This document shows, one piece after another, positions 1 through 10,289 of a DNA stretch of 40,712 nucleotides. Below the pieces are notes generated by a model. The model was not told the DNA's origin. It saw nothing but the letters and a program-made list of their open reading frames with translations, and searched no databases. The stretch is from Stentor coeruleus (lineage: Eukaryota; Ciliophora; Heterotrichea; Heterotrichida; Stentoridae): NCBI GenBank assembly GCA_001970955.1, contig MPUH01000672.1, positions 1 to 40,712 of the forward strand, in the 5' to 3' direction. A program made the position numbers and the translations under genes. Within the stretch, counting starts at the first letter, position 1. Every line of letters begins with the position of its first letter.

Positions 1-172
1 TTTTTTTGGAATTTCAATGCTAATATTTTCCCCAACAATAGTGTTTTCCATTGCACTTTTAATAGAAACATTTTTCAAAATGTGCTTTGAGGTGGAGCAT
101 GAAATTATTCTGGCAAATTATGAGGTACAAACAAGTCCTAATAATGTAGACATTGGATCAAATAGGCAATAG
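1..172 (+). CDS. RING-CH membrane E3 ligase, copy 1 (3' end only)
   Basis: This is the last 56 codons of a third copy of the RING-CH gene seen complete at 3020-3598 and 5259-5798. Reading from base 2 it gives FFGISMLIFSP, the second membrane helix, then the cytosolic tail with FKMCFEVEHEII, and ends at a TAG at 170-172. The zinc-binding domain lies outside the window. The tail differs from copy 2 at several residues (for example SIALLIETFF against STALLIRTIF) but has no stop or frameshift, so it was probably a working gene. The window beginning inside this repeated gene suggests that the contig broke in the array. Confidence 0.85.
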   Translation, partial: FFGISMLIFSPTIVFSIALLIETFFKMCFEVEHEIILANYEVQTSPNNVDIGSNRQ

Positions 173-1592
173 CATTAAAATAAAAATCTTTAAAGATCTT
201 TAAAATTCTATTCTATTTGTGATTTATATAACTATTAATCCTAATATACTTTAAAACACACAAAAACCACTCAATAAAGTATTTTTAATAGTCTATTCAT
301 CGAATTAGAGATATTGCTCCAATTTTAACTAATTATATAAATTTTTAAACATTTACACACATCTTAACTAAATTTTTGCTAATTTTTAAGCTAAAATTTA
401 TTATATAATTACATAATACAATCAATCATATACTTATCATCTAAAAAAAAAGAAATTATAATTTCATTTAAACGATAATTTTATACATTAATTATTTCCA
501 AGTAGTCTTTGTATTGTTTATATAGTTAAGTAAACTAAAACTCACTTTAATATGTAATACTAATCATTCTTTCAATTCTTTTCTAAAAAATTAAATATCT
601 AATGCAATTTCTTATTCCTAAGTATAAGAATTTTTTATATATTTATTCCTTAATCTTTAATTTTCCTATTTTCAATTCAAATTATTTACAAAACTATCAT
701 CATCCGCTTCTGTTATTCTTAAATGCACATGTTTTACTGATATAAAAATATTCTACCAAAGGGTTAAATACTTTATTTAAGTCTTTTAATTAATTTTCAG
801 ATTTTTGACTTAATTTGTATCTTAGTTGCTGTGAGAATTCTCTAAATAGGAAGCTTCTAAATTAGAAGCTGAAAGATTTTTTGAATATAATATATCAATG
901 AGGTCTTCCAGAATTTTACCACTATACTTACAAAATATCTATGCTGAAAATTTAATAATTTGTTTGGCATTCATTTTTATATTTTAATATTTTTATATGA
1001 TTTATGTGTTTCGCAGTGAGCTAATTACTATATCGCTAATTTTGAGTGATAAATACTTAATAAAGAATTTGTAATAGGTTTTATAATAATAACTATCATA
1101 TGTAACAATGGCAGTAAAAGATAAAGCAAGGATAAAATAAAGAGAAGCTCTTCTAAAATAGCAAGATAGACTGGAAATAAATAAATCTTACAATAATAGT
1201 TATAAAGAATTCAAATATTAAATCTCAAAGGATTGTCAAACTATATAACTTCAGAGAAAAAGAAAAGTTTATAAACTGTTAAAAGAATACTTGAAAGAAG
1301 AAAAGCTTATAAACTGTTAAAAGAACACTTGAAAGAAGAAAAACTAATTAGTCTTAAGACTTTTAACAGTAAGGAATAGACACAACACTATAAATTTGGT
1401 CAAGCATCAAGAAGTTTAACAACCTAAAAACATATAAATTACAATATGCAAGTTGAGATAATTTAATTTTTAGATGACTAATGATAATCTTCTTAACAGA
1501 TTCTATGCTTAAAGTTCAGTATTATTTCTGGAACTTAAGAGCTCTCCTTTATCATTCCAAGAATTTTATAAATTAGAGATATAATTTTGCTA
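173..1592. other. Spacer after RING-CH copy 1
   Basis: No gene of standard code is visible. About 173-850 is diverged from, but clearly related to, the 3' flank of copy 3 (about 5800-6765), for example around 330-450 against 6100-6270. About 850-1592 has no counterpart elsewhere in the window. It contains a 38-nt tandem duplication and a stretch from 1108 discussed under findings. Confidence 0.7.
1263..1338. repeat. Tandem duplication, 2 x 38 nt
   Basis: Copies at 1263-1300 and 1301-1338 differ at only two positions, both T to C. It lies in the part of the spacer that is unique to copy 1. Confidence 0.85.
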
Positions 1593-3598
1593 GCAGTTGG
1601 TAAATTGCGAGGCTAGAATAAGTATCTGATAATATTACTCCTAGTTTTTATCTTTCTAAAATGATGAATAAATTTAATTACTGTCTTAAATATTAACAGA
1701 AATAGGACCGAGGCTCTAAAATTTAAAGAAAACGTATGTACTCCCAGAAAATGAACTGATAAATTGAATAAATCACTACATAAGTAGATATTAGGGAAAA
1801 ATTAGATAGTCTGCGTAACTAGATCTTCTAAAAAAATAACAATTTGCAGCGAATTTTAAAATTATATTTCCAGTCATCTCATAGTTCATATAAAATAACT
1901 CATTAAGGTTTTACCAAATCATTGGATAAATAATATATATATTTAGAATTTTTTATAAGCCGTATTCTTTTGATTTAGTCAAAATATGATAAATAGCCTA
2001 ACTCAATTTCCCTTAATACTAAACTAAAATAAAAAACATGAGAAAATCTGCTATACCCTCTAAAAGGTGAAAGTATTATAGTTAGTAGCATAATAGGGTT
2101 ATTATCTAATCAAAAATATTATCAAATCTGCTGAAATAATGCCATTCTGTAGTTATAATAATTAAATTATAGGAAATAAATGTCAGATATCTAGTAAAAA
2201 GTCAAAAACAGGTAGCAAATAGCATGTGAAAATAGAAAATAGTCCGATCTCTAATTTTTTACTTAGCGATCTAGCTAAGAAACTTTGAATCAACTTTTCA
2301 AGTTTATCACTCAAATTTCAATAATTTAAAACATAAATTTATCTATATGCATGCTTCATTTAGTTCCACACTTGATAAAATATACTATCCTATTATCTAT
2401 GAATATATATAAGAGATCTTTACCAAAAATACTTAACAAATTTATTACCGATTTTTCATTTTTATTAGTATATAATATATATTTTAATAAGTTTTTATTA
2501 GTCATTTCTATTTAATTAAATTTGATTGAATTATGATATAAACTAACTATACTAATACGATCAGGAAATCAGAAATTTTATTTCACGATTATTACTCTTG
2601 GAGCTTCAGAATTCTAACTCTAAATTTAAATTCAACATTTGCATCAGCTAGGAAGAAGATAAAAAAAAATTCAAACTACTTATGACATCAACATGTAAAA
2701 TTAGAATCACAATCATATCAACCAGTTTAGCCTTTCTTAATTTCCAATTATATTAACTATGCTTTAAGAGGTGAAAAATACTATTTGTTTTTGCTAAAAA
2801 TAGGAAAAACAAATAAATGAGATCGTAAGGATGATATTCCAAAAACTCTCATGAATTCTATGCTATGGGTGATTTAGACTAAAAATGAGCTAAAAATTTT
2901 GAATTTTTTTGAAATAGTTTCTATTAAGCATGATAACCCATTTAAAATTAATTAGACATGTTTAAGCTATAATTTCTGTAAACTTTAATTCTAATTTTGC
3001 TTTTTTTATAGATAATTAAATGGTAAAGCAACATCATTCTTACAAAGAAGGAGAAAATCTTAAAAATTCAGAGACATGTGACGTAGATTCGAAAATTTGT
3101 AGAATTTGCCTAGAGGAAGATGAGAATCATATGATAAGTCCGTGTGCATGTTTAGGACACTCAAAATTTGTCCATGAAGAATGTCTAAAAATCTGGATAA
3201 AAGTTAAGTTTACAAGCATGGACGAGGCTAAATGCGAAGTTTGCAAAGAAAAGTTTCAAACTAAAATATTAAAACATGTTAAATGTAAGACGGAAAAAGA
3301 TGAGCCAGAGATAGTATTTAAAAGTATCAAACTATTGATTATAGGAATCATAATGTTCATTTGCTCGATAAGTGGCCTTATATTTTTGATATTGTTTTTG
3401 GACAAAGGAAGGTTTTCTATGTTTTTTGGAATTTCAATGCTAATATTTTCCCCAACATTAGTGTTTTCTACTGCACTCTTAATAAGAACGATTTTCAAAA
3501 TGTGCTTTGAGGTGGTGCATGAAATTATTCTAGCAGATTATGATATTTATTCATTGCAAACAAGTCCAGATAATGTAGAGCCTGGATCAGATGGATAA
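1593..3598. repeat. Array unit A: spacer plus RING-CH copy 2
   Basis: From the segment beginning gcagttgg at 1593 to the end of copy 2, this unit matches 3768-5798 closely, including the whole non-coding spacer. Differences in the spacer include many indels that are not multiples of three, so the spacer itself is not protein-coding. The unit is about 2.0 kb. Confidence 0.85.
3020..3598 (+). CDS. RING-CH (MARCH-type) membrane E3 ubiquitin ligase, copy 2
   Basis: A 192-residue protein with an N-terminal RING-CH zinc finger and two membrane helices, the plan of MARCH-family ubiquitin ligases, which ubiquitinate membrane proteins. The C4HC3 ligands are visible: C27-C30 (CRIC), C42-C44 (CAC), H52-C55 (HEEC), and C72-C75 (CEVC), with the spacings of the RING-CH class. 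The Trp at W59 sits where an E2-contact Trp is expected. Hydrophobic helices fall at about 104-127 and 134-157, leaving a short tail. Start: first ATG after the T-rich run ending at 3010. It sits in a tandem array with copies at 1-172 and 5259-5798. The substrate is unknown. Confidence 0.93.
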   Translation: MVKQHHSYKEGENLKNSETCDVDSKICRICLEEDENHMISPCACLGHSKFVHEECLKIWIKVKFTSMDEAKCEVCKEKFQTKILKHVKCKTEKDEPEIVFKSIKLLIIGIIMFICSISGLIFLILFLDKGRFSMFFGISMLIFSPTLVFSTALLIRTIFKMCFEVVHEIILADYDIYSLQTSPDNVEPGSDG

Positions 3599-3767
3599 TA
3601 GGGAAAATTATTAAAGTTGCTTATGACTAGGAGAATTTGATTTGTATTCAATTAAATTAAACTAAGAACAACATCTAAGTATTTCTTTATTTGAATATTA
3701 TTTTTCTATGTCTATATATTTAAACTCATACAGATTTTAATAGTAGTTAATATTTTATTAAATTTAA
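3599..3767. other. Short unique segment between array units
   Basis: A+T-rich, with no gene and no counterpart in the other spacers. It replaces the longer 3' flank found after copies 1 and 3. Confidence 0.6.
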
Positions 3768-4232
3768 GCAGTTGGCAAATTTAGAGGCTAGAATAAGTAT
3801 CTGATTCAAAAATTGCATTACCCTTAGTTACTATCTTGCTAAAATGTTGAATAAATATAATTACTGTCTTAAATATTAACAGAAGTATGGCAGGAGGCTC
3901 TAAAATTTAAAGAAAACACATGAGCTCCCAGAAAATAAACTGATAAATTGAATAAATCACTACATAAGTAGATAATTAGGGAAAAAATTAGACAGTTTGT
4001 GTAACTAGATCATCTAAAAAAATAACAATTCGCAGCGAATTTAAAAATTATATTTCTAGCCATCTCATAGTTCATATAAAATAACTCATTAAGGTTTTGC
4101 CAAAATCATTGGGTAAATAATATATATATTTAGAATTTTTTATAAGCCATATTCTCTTGATAGTCAAAATATGATAAATAGCCTGACTCATTTTTCCTTA
4201 ATGCAAAGCTAGGAATAAAAAATATGAAAAAA

Positions 4233-4362
4233 TCTGCTATACCCTCTAAAAGGTGAAAATATTATAGTTAGTAGCATAATAGGGTTATTATCTAATCTCT
4301 GCTATACCCTCTAAAAGGTGAAAATATTATAGTTAGTAGCATAATAGGGTTATTATCTAATC
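4233..4362. repeat. Tandem duplication, 2 x 65 nt
   Basis: Copies at 4233-4297 and 4298-4362 appear identical. The equivalent spacer of unit A (about 2049-2112) carries the element once, so the duplication happened after the unit duplicated. Confidence 0.88.
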
Positions 4363-5258
4363 AAAAATATTATCAAATTTGCTGAAATATGTCATTCTAT
4401 AATTATAATAATTAAATTATAGGAAATAAATGTCAGACATCTAGTAAAAGTCAAAAAACAGGTAGCAAATAGCATGTGAAAAAGCATGACAGTCTGATAT
4501 CTAATTTTTTACTTAGCAATCTAGCTAAAAGCTTTGAATCAGCTATATAATTTATCACTCAAATTTAAATATTTTAAAACATAAATCTTTCTATATGCAT
4601 GCTTCATTTAGTTCCACACTTGATAAAATATACTATCCTATCATGTATAAATATATATAAGAGATCTTTGCCAAAAAATACTTAACAAATTTATTACCGA
4701 TTTCCATATTTATCAGTGTATAATATATATTAATAAGTTTTTATTAGTCATTTTTATTAATTAATTTTGATTGAATTATGATATAAACTAACTATACTAA
4801 TACGATGAGGAATTCAGAAATTTATTTCACGATTATTACTCTAGAGATTCAGAGTTTGAACTCTAAACTTAAATTCAATATTTGCATCAGCTAGGAAGAT
4901 AAAAAAGATTTTTTAAACTACTAATAGCATCAAATGTAAAATTAGAATCACAATCATATCAACCAGTTTAGCCTTTCTTAATTTCCAATTACATCAAGTA
5001 TGCTTTAAAAGGGAAAAATACTATTTGATTTTGCTAAAAATAGAAAAACAAAATAAATGAGTTGTAAGGATGATATTCCAAAAACTCTCTATGAATTCTA
5101 TGCTATGGGCGATTTAGACTAAAAAGCAAGCCAAAAATTTGGATTTTTTATGAAATGATTTCTTTTAAGTATGACCATATTTAAAATTAGATAAACATAT
5201 TTAAGCTATAATTTCTGTAAACTTTAATCCTAATTTTGTTTTTTTAATAGTTATTTAA

Positions 5259-5798
5259 ATGGCAAAGCATCACCCGTGTAAAGAAGGAGAAAAACTTAAA
5301 AGCTCAGAGACTTATGATGTAGTTGGAAAAATTTGTAGAATTTGTCTAGAGGAAGATGAGAATCGCATGATAAGCCCGTGCTCATGTTTAGGACACTCAA
5401 AATTTGTCCATGAAGAATGTTTAAAAATCTGGATAAAAGTTAAGTTTACAAACATGGACGAGGCTAAATGTGAAGTTTGCAAAGAAAAGTTTCAAACTAA
5501 AATATCAAAACATGTAATATTTAAGAGGAAAAAAGATGAACCAGAGATAGTATATAAAAATGTCAAACTATTGATTATAGGAATCATAATGCTCGTTTCC
5601 TCGATGAGTGGCCTTATACTTTTGATATTGTTTTTGGATAGAGGAAGGTTTTCGATGTTTTTTGGAATTTCAATACTAATATTTTCCCCAACATTAGTGT
5701 TTTCTACTGCACTCTTAATAAGAACGATTTTTAAAATGTGCTTTGAGGTGGAGCATGAAATTATTCTTGCAGATTGTGAGACAATTCATTGTAAATAA
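5259..5798 (+). CDS. RING-CH (MARCH-type) membrane E3 ubiquitin ligase, copy 3
   Basis: A 179-residue paralogue of the gene at 3020. All eight zinc ligands are kept: C26-C29, C41-C43, H51-C54, C71-C74. Both membrane helices are kept, and the FFGIS-ILIFSPTLVFS helix is nearly identical. The tail is shorter: after FEVEHEIILADCE the frame ends at a TAA at 5796-5798, where copy 2 reads on for 13 more residues; the downstream DNA still resembles the coding tail of copy 2, so copy 3 seems to have lost its last residues by a small change. Differences elsewhere are mostly substitutions without frameshift, consistent with a working protein. Confidence 0.93.
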   Translation: MAKHHPCKEGEKLKSSETYDVVGKICRICLEEDENRMISPCSCLGHSKFVHEECLKIWIKVKFTNMDEAKCEVCKEKFQTKISKHVIFKRKKDEPEIVYKNVKLLIIGIIMLVSSMSGLILLILFLDRGRFSMFFGISILIFSPTLVFSTALLIRTIFKMCFEVEHEIILADCETIHCK

Positions 5799-6851
5799 AT
5801 TCAGATAGAACTTGGATTAGATAGATAATAGTATAAATTTAAAAACTTTTAAAAATTCAAAGATCCATTTTATTCGTGATTTATATGACTATTTATCTTA
5901 ATTATTCATACTTGCATGTTTCAAAAAAGTAAAATCATATTTAAATCATAACGAATAAAATACAAAAATATGCTTATATTTAAAAAAAATAGCATGCTTA
6001 TATTAATAAAAATTTGCAAGTATATTCTTTTTACTTTAAAAACACAAATCATTCAATCAAGTATTTTTCATAGTTTATACATTGTATTAAAGATATTTTT
6101 CAAATTTTAACTAATTATATAAATTTTTAAACATTTAAACATCTTGACTAAACTTCCTGCTGATTTTTAAGTTAAATTTAACATCTTGACTAAACTTCCT
6201 GCTGATTTTTAAGTTAAATTTATTATACAATTTTATAATACAATTAATCATATACTTATCATCTAAAAAATAGTAATTATAATTTTCATTATGATAGTTT
6301 TATATATTAATTATTTTCTACGCAGCCCTTTCGATTATTTAACATAGTCAGATAAACTAAAACTTACTTCAATATATAATACTGACCATTTTTTTTTCAT
6401 TTTTTTTAAAATAACCAAACGTTTGCTTAATATCTACTACGAACAGTTATTCCTAAATATAAGAATTTTCTATATCATCCTTTAAAAGATTTTTATATTC
6501 CTGATAAACTTATAATTATTACAAATTTCTAATGAATTCATTAGAATGACATATTTATCCTTAATCTTTAATTTTACTAGTTTCAATTCAAATTATTTAC
6601 AAACTCCGCTTCAGTTATTCTTAAATCACCATACACATGTTTTATTATATAAAAATATTTTCCAAAAGGTTTAAAGTTTTTATTTAAGTCTTTAAATTAA
6701 GTTTCCGATTTTTGATCTGAATTACATCTAAGTTCCTGTAAGAATTCTCTAAGTAGAAATTGAAAGACATCTTTTACGAGCCAGAAAATTTCTCATAAAA
6801 ATTACTAAAATTTTCGCAAATAACCCAATTAGTACTTTACTAAATAAAAAA
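5799..6851. other. Spacer after RING-CH copy 3
   Basis: No gene seen. Up to about 6765 it is a diverged copy of the 3' flank of copy 1 (173-850). The remaining 90 bases lead into the next gene and are unique. Confidence 0.65.
6139..6222. repeat. Tandem duplication, 2 x 42 nt
   Basis: Copies at 6139-6180 and 6181-6222 are identical. The related flank of copy 1 has a single version near 360-410. Confidence 0.88.
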
Positions 6852-8423
6852 ATGGAATTCCCAACAAGTTTATCAAGAAAGCCAATCAACAAAATTCAAA
6901 GCGAGATATTCACAAGAATGGTTGTACTAAACACTGACTCAATCAAAACCTTCATCGAAATTGTTGAGCACAAAAGAAGAGACCTTGAAAAAATCCCTAT
7001 AAAATCAGTCAAAGAAGACCGGCTATTTTTAATCTTCATCAAGCAAAGCTTAACGAAAAAAGACCCTAGAGCAGATGAAATCTTAGACATAATTTATTCA
7101 AACACTATAGAAGACACTTTAAATTGTAATGAGCCAACATTGCCTGAAGTCTCCAAATATTTTGCAAAAAATCAGCTGCAAAATTTAAAAGAAGAAGCTA
7201 AAATACCAGAAAACATTGAAAAAATCTTAGATAAAGAAATCAAAGCTCATATTGAATTAGATTCTGGAGTATTATCTGAAACACTTATCAATTTTATTGA
7301 AAACAAAATCCCAGCTATTCTTTCATATCTGACTAATGCATCTTTGCAGGATTATATAACTTTAACATTCCTTTCAATGAATTTTATAGAAAAAGCTAAC
7401 TCTTCTTTTAAAGATATTGAGAAACAGATTAAAAGAGGCCGTCCTGAGAATGAAGTTTCTAATAAAATCATTAACTCTATCAATAGTGAGCTTATGTCAC
7501 TTAATACACCTTATGAAAAACTTAAATATTTGCAAAGTTTTTATACGGATATTGAAAATTCATGGAAAGAATGTGAAGGAAACAATAGTGAAAAACATAC
7601 AAGAACTTTACTGAAAAGGATTAATGTGGTTTTAGGTGATATAAATAGTAGGATTATAGGCATTATACAGAATAAAATCAGCAAAATCAAGCCAGAAAGT
7701 TTTTCAAGCGCCATAACTTTAGAACTTAAAAAACAAGCGGTAATCAATGCTGAAAGGGAAGCTGATATAAAAAGGATCATAATCGAACAGCAAATGAGGA
7801 TAATAAAAAGCTTAGATGAAAAAATAAAAAAACTTCAAACATTAGAAGAAGAAATGAAACTCAAAGCTCATGATGAGGTTGAAATAGAAAAAACAGAAGC
7901 AATAAAAAAAGTTATTGAGTTTTACACTAATACTACAAAGCATCATGATGAGGTAGAAAGAAAAAAAGAAGCAATAAAAAAAGTTATTGAGTTTTATACT
8001 AATACTACTAAGCAAAATGAAGAAATAGAAAGATTATATGAAGAGATAGAAAAACACTCACAGAAAAGTAATAAATGCTTATTAGGTGTTGAAAAAAGTA
8101 ATCAGGAACTGAATAAACTTCATGAGATTTATGTGAAAAAAGCTGAGAAATTAAAGGTTATGTATAATAGCACAGGGGCGATTAAAGACCTTTTGAGTAG
8201 TAATTATTCTGATAAAGAGTATGAGTTATTTTTGAAAGAAAGAGAAATTTCAACTGAATTTAGGGCTGTACAATTGGAAACTGCTGAAATTATCAATGCA
8301 TGCCAAAAAGTCCAGGAAGAAAAAGAGAGATACAAGAACACACAGATGGGTTTTATTGAAAGTTTATTTTTTAATGCTACTTTCTTAGCATTAGGAGTAG
8401 CACTTAAATATTTTATTAGTTAA
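6852..8423 (+). CDS. Coiled-coil protein with C-terminal membrane anchor, function unknown
   Basis: A 523-residue protein that I do not recognise. The first ~290 residues look helical and globular. From about 300 to 490 it is rich in Lys, Glu, and Gln with heptad-like spacing, a probable coiled coil. Within that, a 23-24-residue block is repeated in tandem at residues 340-363 and 365-387 (AIKKVIEFYTNTTK in both; DNA 7869-7940 and 7944-8012). The protein ends in a hydrophobic segment (about 501-523, NATFLALGVALKYFIS), which fits a tail anchor and would leave the coiled coil in the cytosol. It is one exon with a TAA stop. It may act as a tether or scaffold on a membrane, but that is inference. 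Confidence 0.8.
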   Translation: MEFPTSLSRKPINKIQSEIFTRMVVLNTDSIKTFIEIVEHKRRDLEKIPIKSVKEDRLFLIFIKQSLTKKDPRADEILDIIYSNTIEDTLNCNEPTLPEVSKYFAKNQLQNLKEEAKIPENIEKILDKEIKAHIELDSGVLSETLINFIENKIPAILSYLTNASLQDYITLTFLSMNFIEKANSSFKDIEKQIKRGRPENEVSNKIINSINSELMSLNTPYEKLKYLQSFYTDIENSWKECEGNNSEKHTRTLLKRINVVLGDINSRIIGIIQNKISKIKPESFSSAITLELKKQAVINAEREADIKRIIIEQQMRIIKSLDEKIKKLQTLEEEMKLKAHDEVEIEKTEAIKKVIEFYTNTTKHHDEVERKKEAIKKVIEFYTNTTKQNEEIERLYEEIEKHSQKSNKCLLGVEKSNQELNKLHEIYVKKAEKLKVMYNSTGAIKDLLSSNYSDKEYELFLKEREISTEFRAVQLETAEIINACQKVQEEKERYKNTQMGFIESLFFNATFLALGVALKYFIS

Positions 8424-8815
8424 ATGTGCATGAAATGAAGAATTTGATTTATTGATAGCGATTTAAGAGTATAAAAAAATAAGTATTTTAAGTTATGAGA
8501 ATTATAAGATTTCTTTTATATATTTTACTATTATATATCTATTAAATAGATTATTACATTTGCAAATAATCTTATATTATTAAACCTAAAATTATTCTTC
8601 TTACACATACTAATTCTTATACACTTCTGCTAAAAAATCGTATATTTTTTAAATAACCCAATACTCTGCTTCTTTTAATCTTAAAAATTCTTAAACCAAA
8701 ACAAATCTAGCACAAAAAAATCCTAAAACCACTTTTTCACCTGCATAACTTCCTTATTACTTCTCAAATCAAAGCCAAATCTACATCATTACTATTTCTT
8801 TATACAATTTAACTA
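8424..8815. other. Intergenic, no gene seen
   Basis: A+T-rich; C-rich on the plus strand from about 8680, leading into the next start codon. No RNA gene or repeat recognised. Confidence 0.6.
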
Positions 8816-10183
8816 ATGTCTTGTCGTATTTTCACCCTTTCCGACTATCGAATCGAAACTTCTCAAGGAACCCGAGATTCAACCCCTTTAAAAACTAAGA
8901 AAAACCGTGAGTCAAACGCATTAAAGTTCTTTCGGTCCTTGTCCTGGATATTTTTCAAACGAATTTCGACTGTATTTATAAAACTCAAAAATATCAAGCA
9001 ACTTGAAATATCTTTAGTAATAGTAAAACCAATCCAACAATTGGTTTTGACAATACAAAAAAAAGAGTTTACTAATAAACTTTGGGCTTATTATAAAATA
9101 AAAAACCTTCATGAGTATAATTCAATATTCATGACTTGTTTCAATAGAATTTCTACTACCCCTTGTATGCATAATACAGGTCAAGAATTTAGAAACACTT
9201 CGAGAAGTAAGCAAAGGAACACTTTTTTGCTTGACCAAAAATTTTCAAAAGTCTTTAAGATGGCTTTTATAGTAAATAATAAGATACAAACCTTGCTACT
9301 TAGGACTTTTTGGCAGATATATGCATGGGAAGGACAATCAGTTTGGGATGGTCCTTGGAGGAGTCAAAAGGAAAAAGCTAGTGAAATGCTAAGGGTGCTA
9401 GAAAAAACAAAGGATAAAATGGTGAAAATCGCATTTGATATCGTCAAAAGCACAAAAAGCAAAAAAAAAATTTTCCTATCATATTTTATTGCCTCTGAGT
9501 CAATAAGAGGTATAAACATAGTAATAAACTTTATAGAACGTAAAGAAAAAGAGTATCTCCTATACGGTGTTAAAAAAATTCTTTCAAAACGCAAATCCAT
9601 CTATAAGCAATACCTAGCAACCAAAAATATATTCACAATTCTCTATATTAAACAAGGTCAAACAAAAAATACTTGTTTTTCTATCATGAGCGCATATGCT
9701 TATTCAATGAAAAATTTTAAGAAAATCAACTACTTTACTTATAAAATTATATTTTTAATGAAAATACGTATGGCTTTCGGGTTTTTTATAATCAAGTTAT
9801 TTTCAACAAACAAAACAACTTACANTTTTTTATAATCAAGTTATTTTCAACAAACAAAACAACTTACACCAGGAAAATTGCCCAGATTCTAAATAAACAT
9901 TATTTGTTAAGAGCAGCATTTTCTTTTGTGTTTATATACCAGGAAAATTGCCCAGATTCTAAATAAACATTATTTGTTAAGAGCAGCATTTTCTTTTGTG
10001 TATATAAAAAAAATCGCTAAAGTTAAACCTATACTTAGAGTCTCCAGCCAAACACGAAAAAACTCACCTAGGCTCATAACTTTGCCTACAATTTTCTTAA
10101 AAGGAGACCCTGGAAACATTTATGAAGGTAGTTCATATAGGTCTTACACTAAAAAAACCAAGCCTTTAAAATTTTGCAAGTAA
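8816..10183 (+). CDS. Basic hypothetical protein, gene disturbed by a scaffold join
   Basis: The frame opens at 8816 and runs to an N at 9825, where it stops soon after; a second frame covers 9926-10183. The region between holds two direct duplications (9782-9824 = 9826-9868; 9868-9931 = 9938-10001). Removing one copy of each takes out 44 + 70 = 114 nt, a multiple of three, and makes one frame of 417 residues ending in TAA. I therefore read it as one intact gene with an assembly error. The product is very basic, rich in Lys, Ile, and Phe, with recurring aromatic-basic stretches (FWQIYAW near residue 165) and no domain that I recognise. The region around 9310-9360 is Trp-rich. The function is unknown. 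Confidence 0.7.
9782..9868. repeat. Direct repeat across an N, probable un-merged contig ends
   Basis: 43 nt at 9782-9824 are repeated exactly at 9826-9868 on either side of the single N at 9825. It breaks the reading frame of the gene at 8816-10183. Confidence 0.9.
9868..10001. repeat. 70-nt tandem duplication beside the scaffold join
   Basis: 64 nt at 9868-9931 recur exactly at 9938-10001. It lies directly after the N-flanking repeat and shifts the frame again; both together restore it. It is most likely part of the same assembly error. Confidence 0.85.
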
Positions 10184-10289
10184 TCCTATATTTAATTTTT
10201 GCATATACTGCATAACTTGTTCATTTTACTTAATAATTATAGTAAACTTTGAATGATTGTAGAAATTTTTAACTGTAGCATATATAAAT

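Larger units (their letters stand above)
3768..5798. repeat. Array unit B: spacer plus RING-CH copy 3
   Basis: Second copy of the unit at 1593-3598, offset about 2175 at its start and 2239 at the gene; a 65-nt internal duplication accounts for the difference. Spacer identity by eye is high, pointing to a recent duplication. Confidence 0.85.

Noticed and set aside
1600..3019. Spacer of RING-CH unit A read as protein with reassigned stops
   Set aside because: Comparison with unit B shows many indels that are not multiples of three, so this DNA is not under coding constraint.
3256..3498. Open frame on the minus strand opposite RING-CH copy 2
   Set aside because: Shadow of the conserved membrane-helix region; no independent support.
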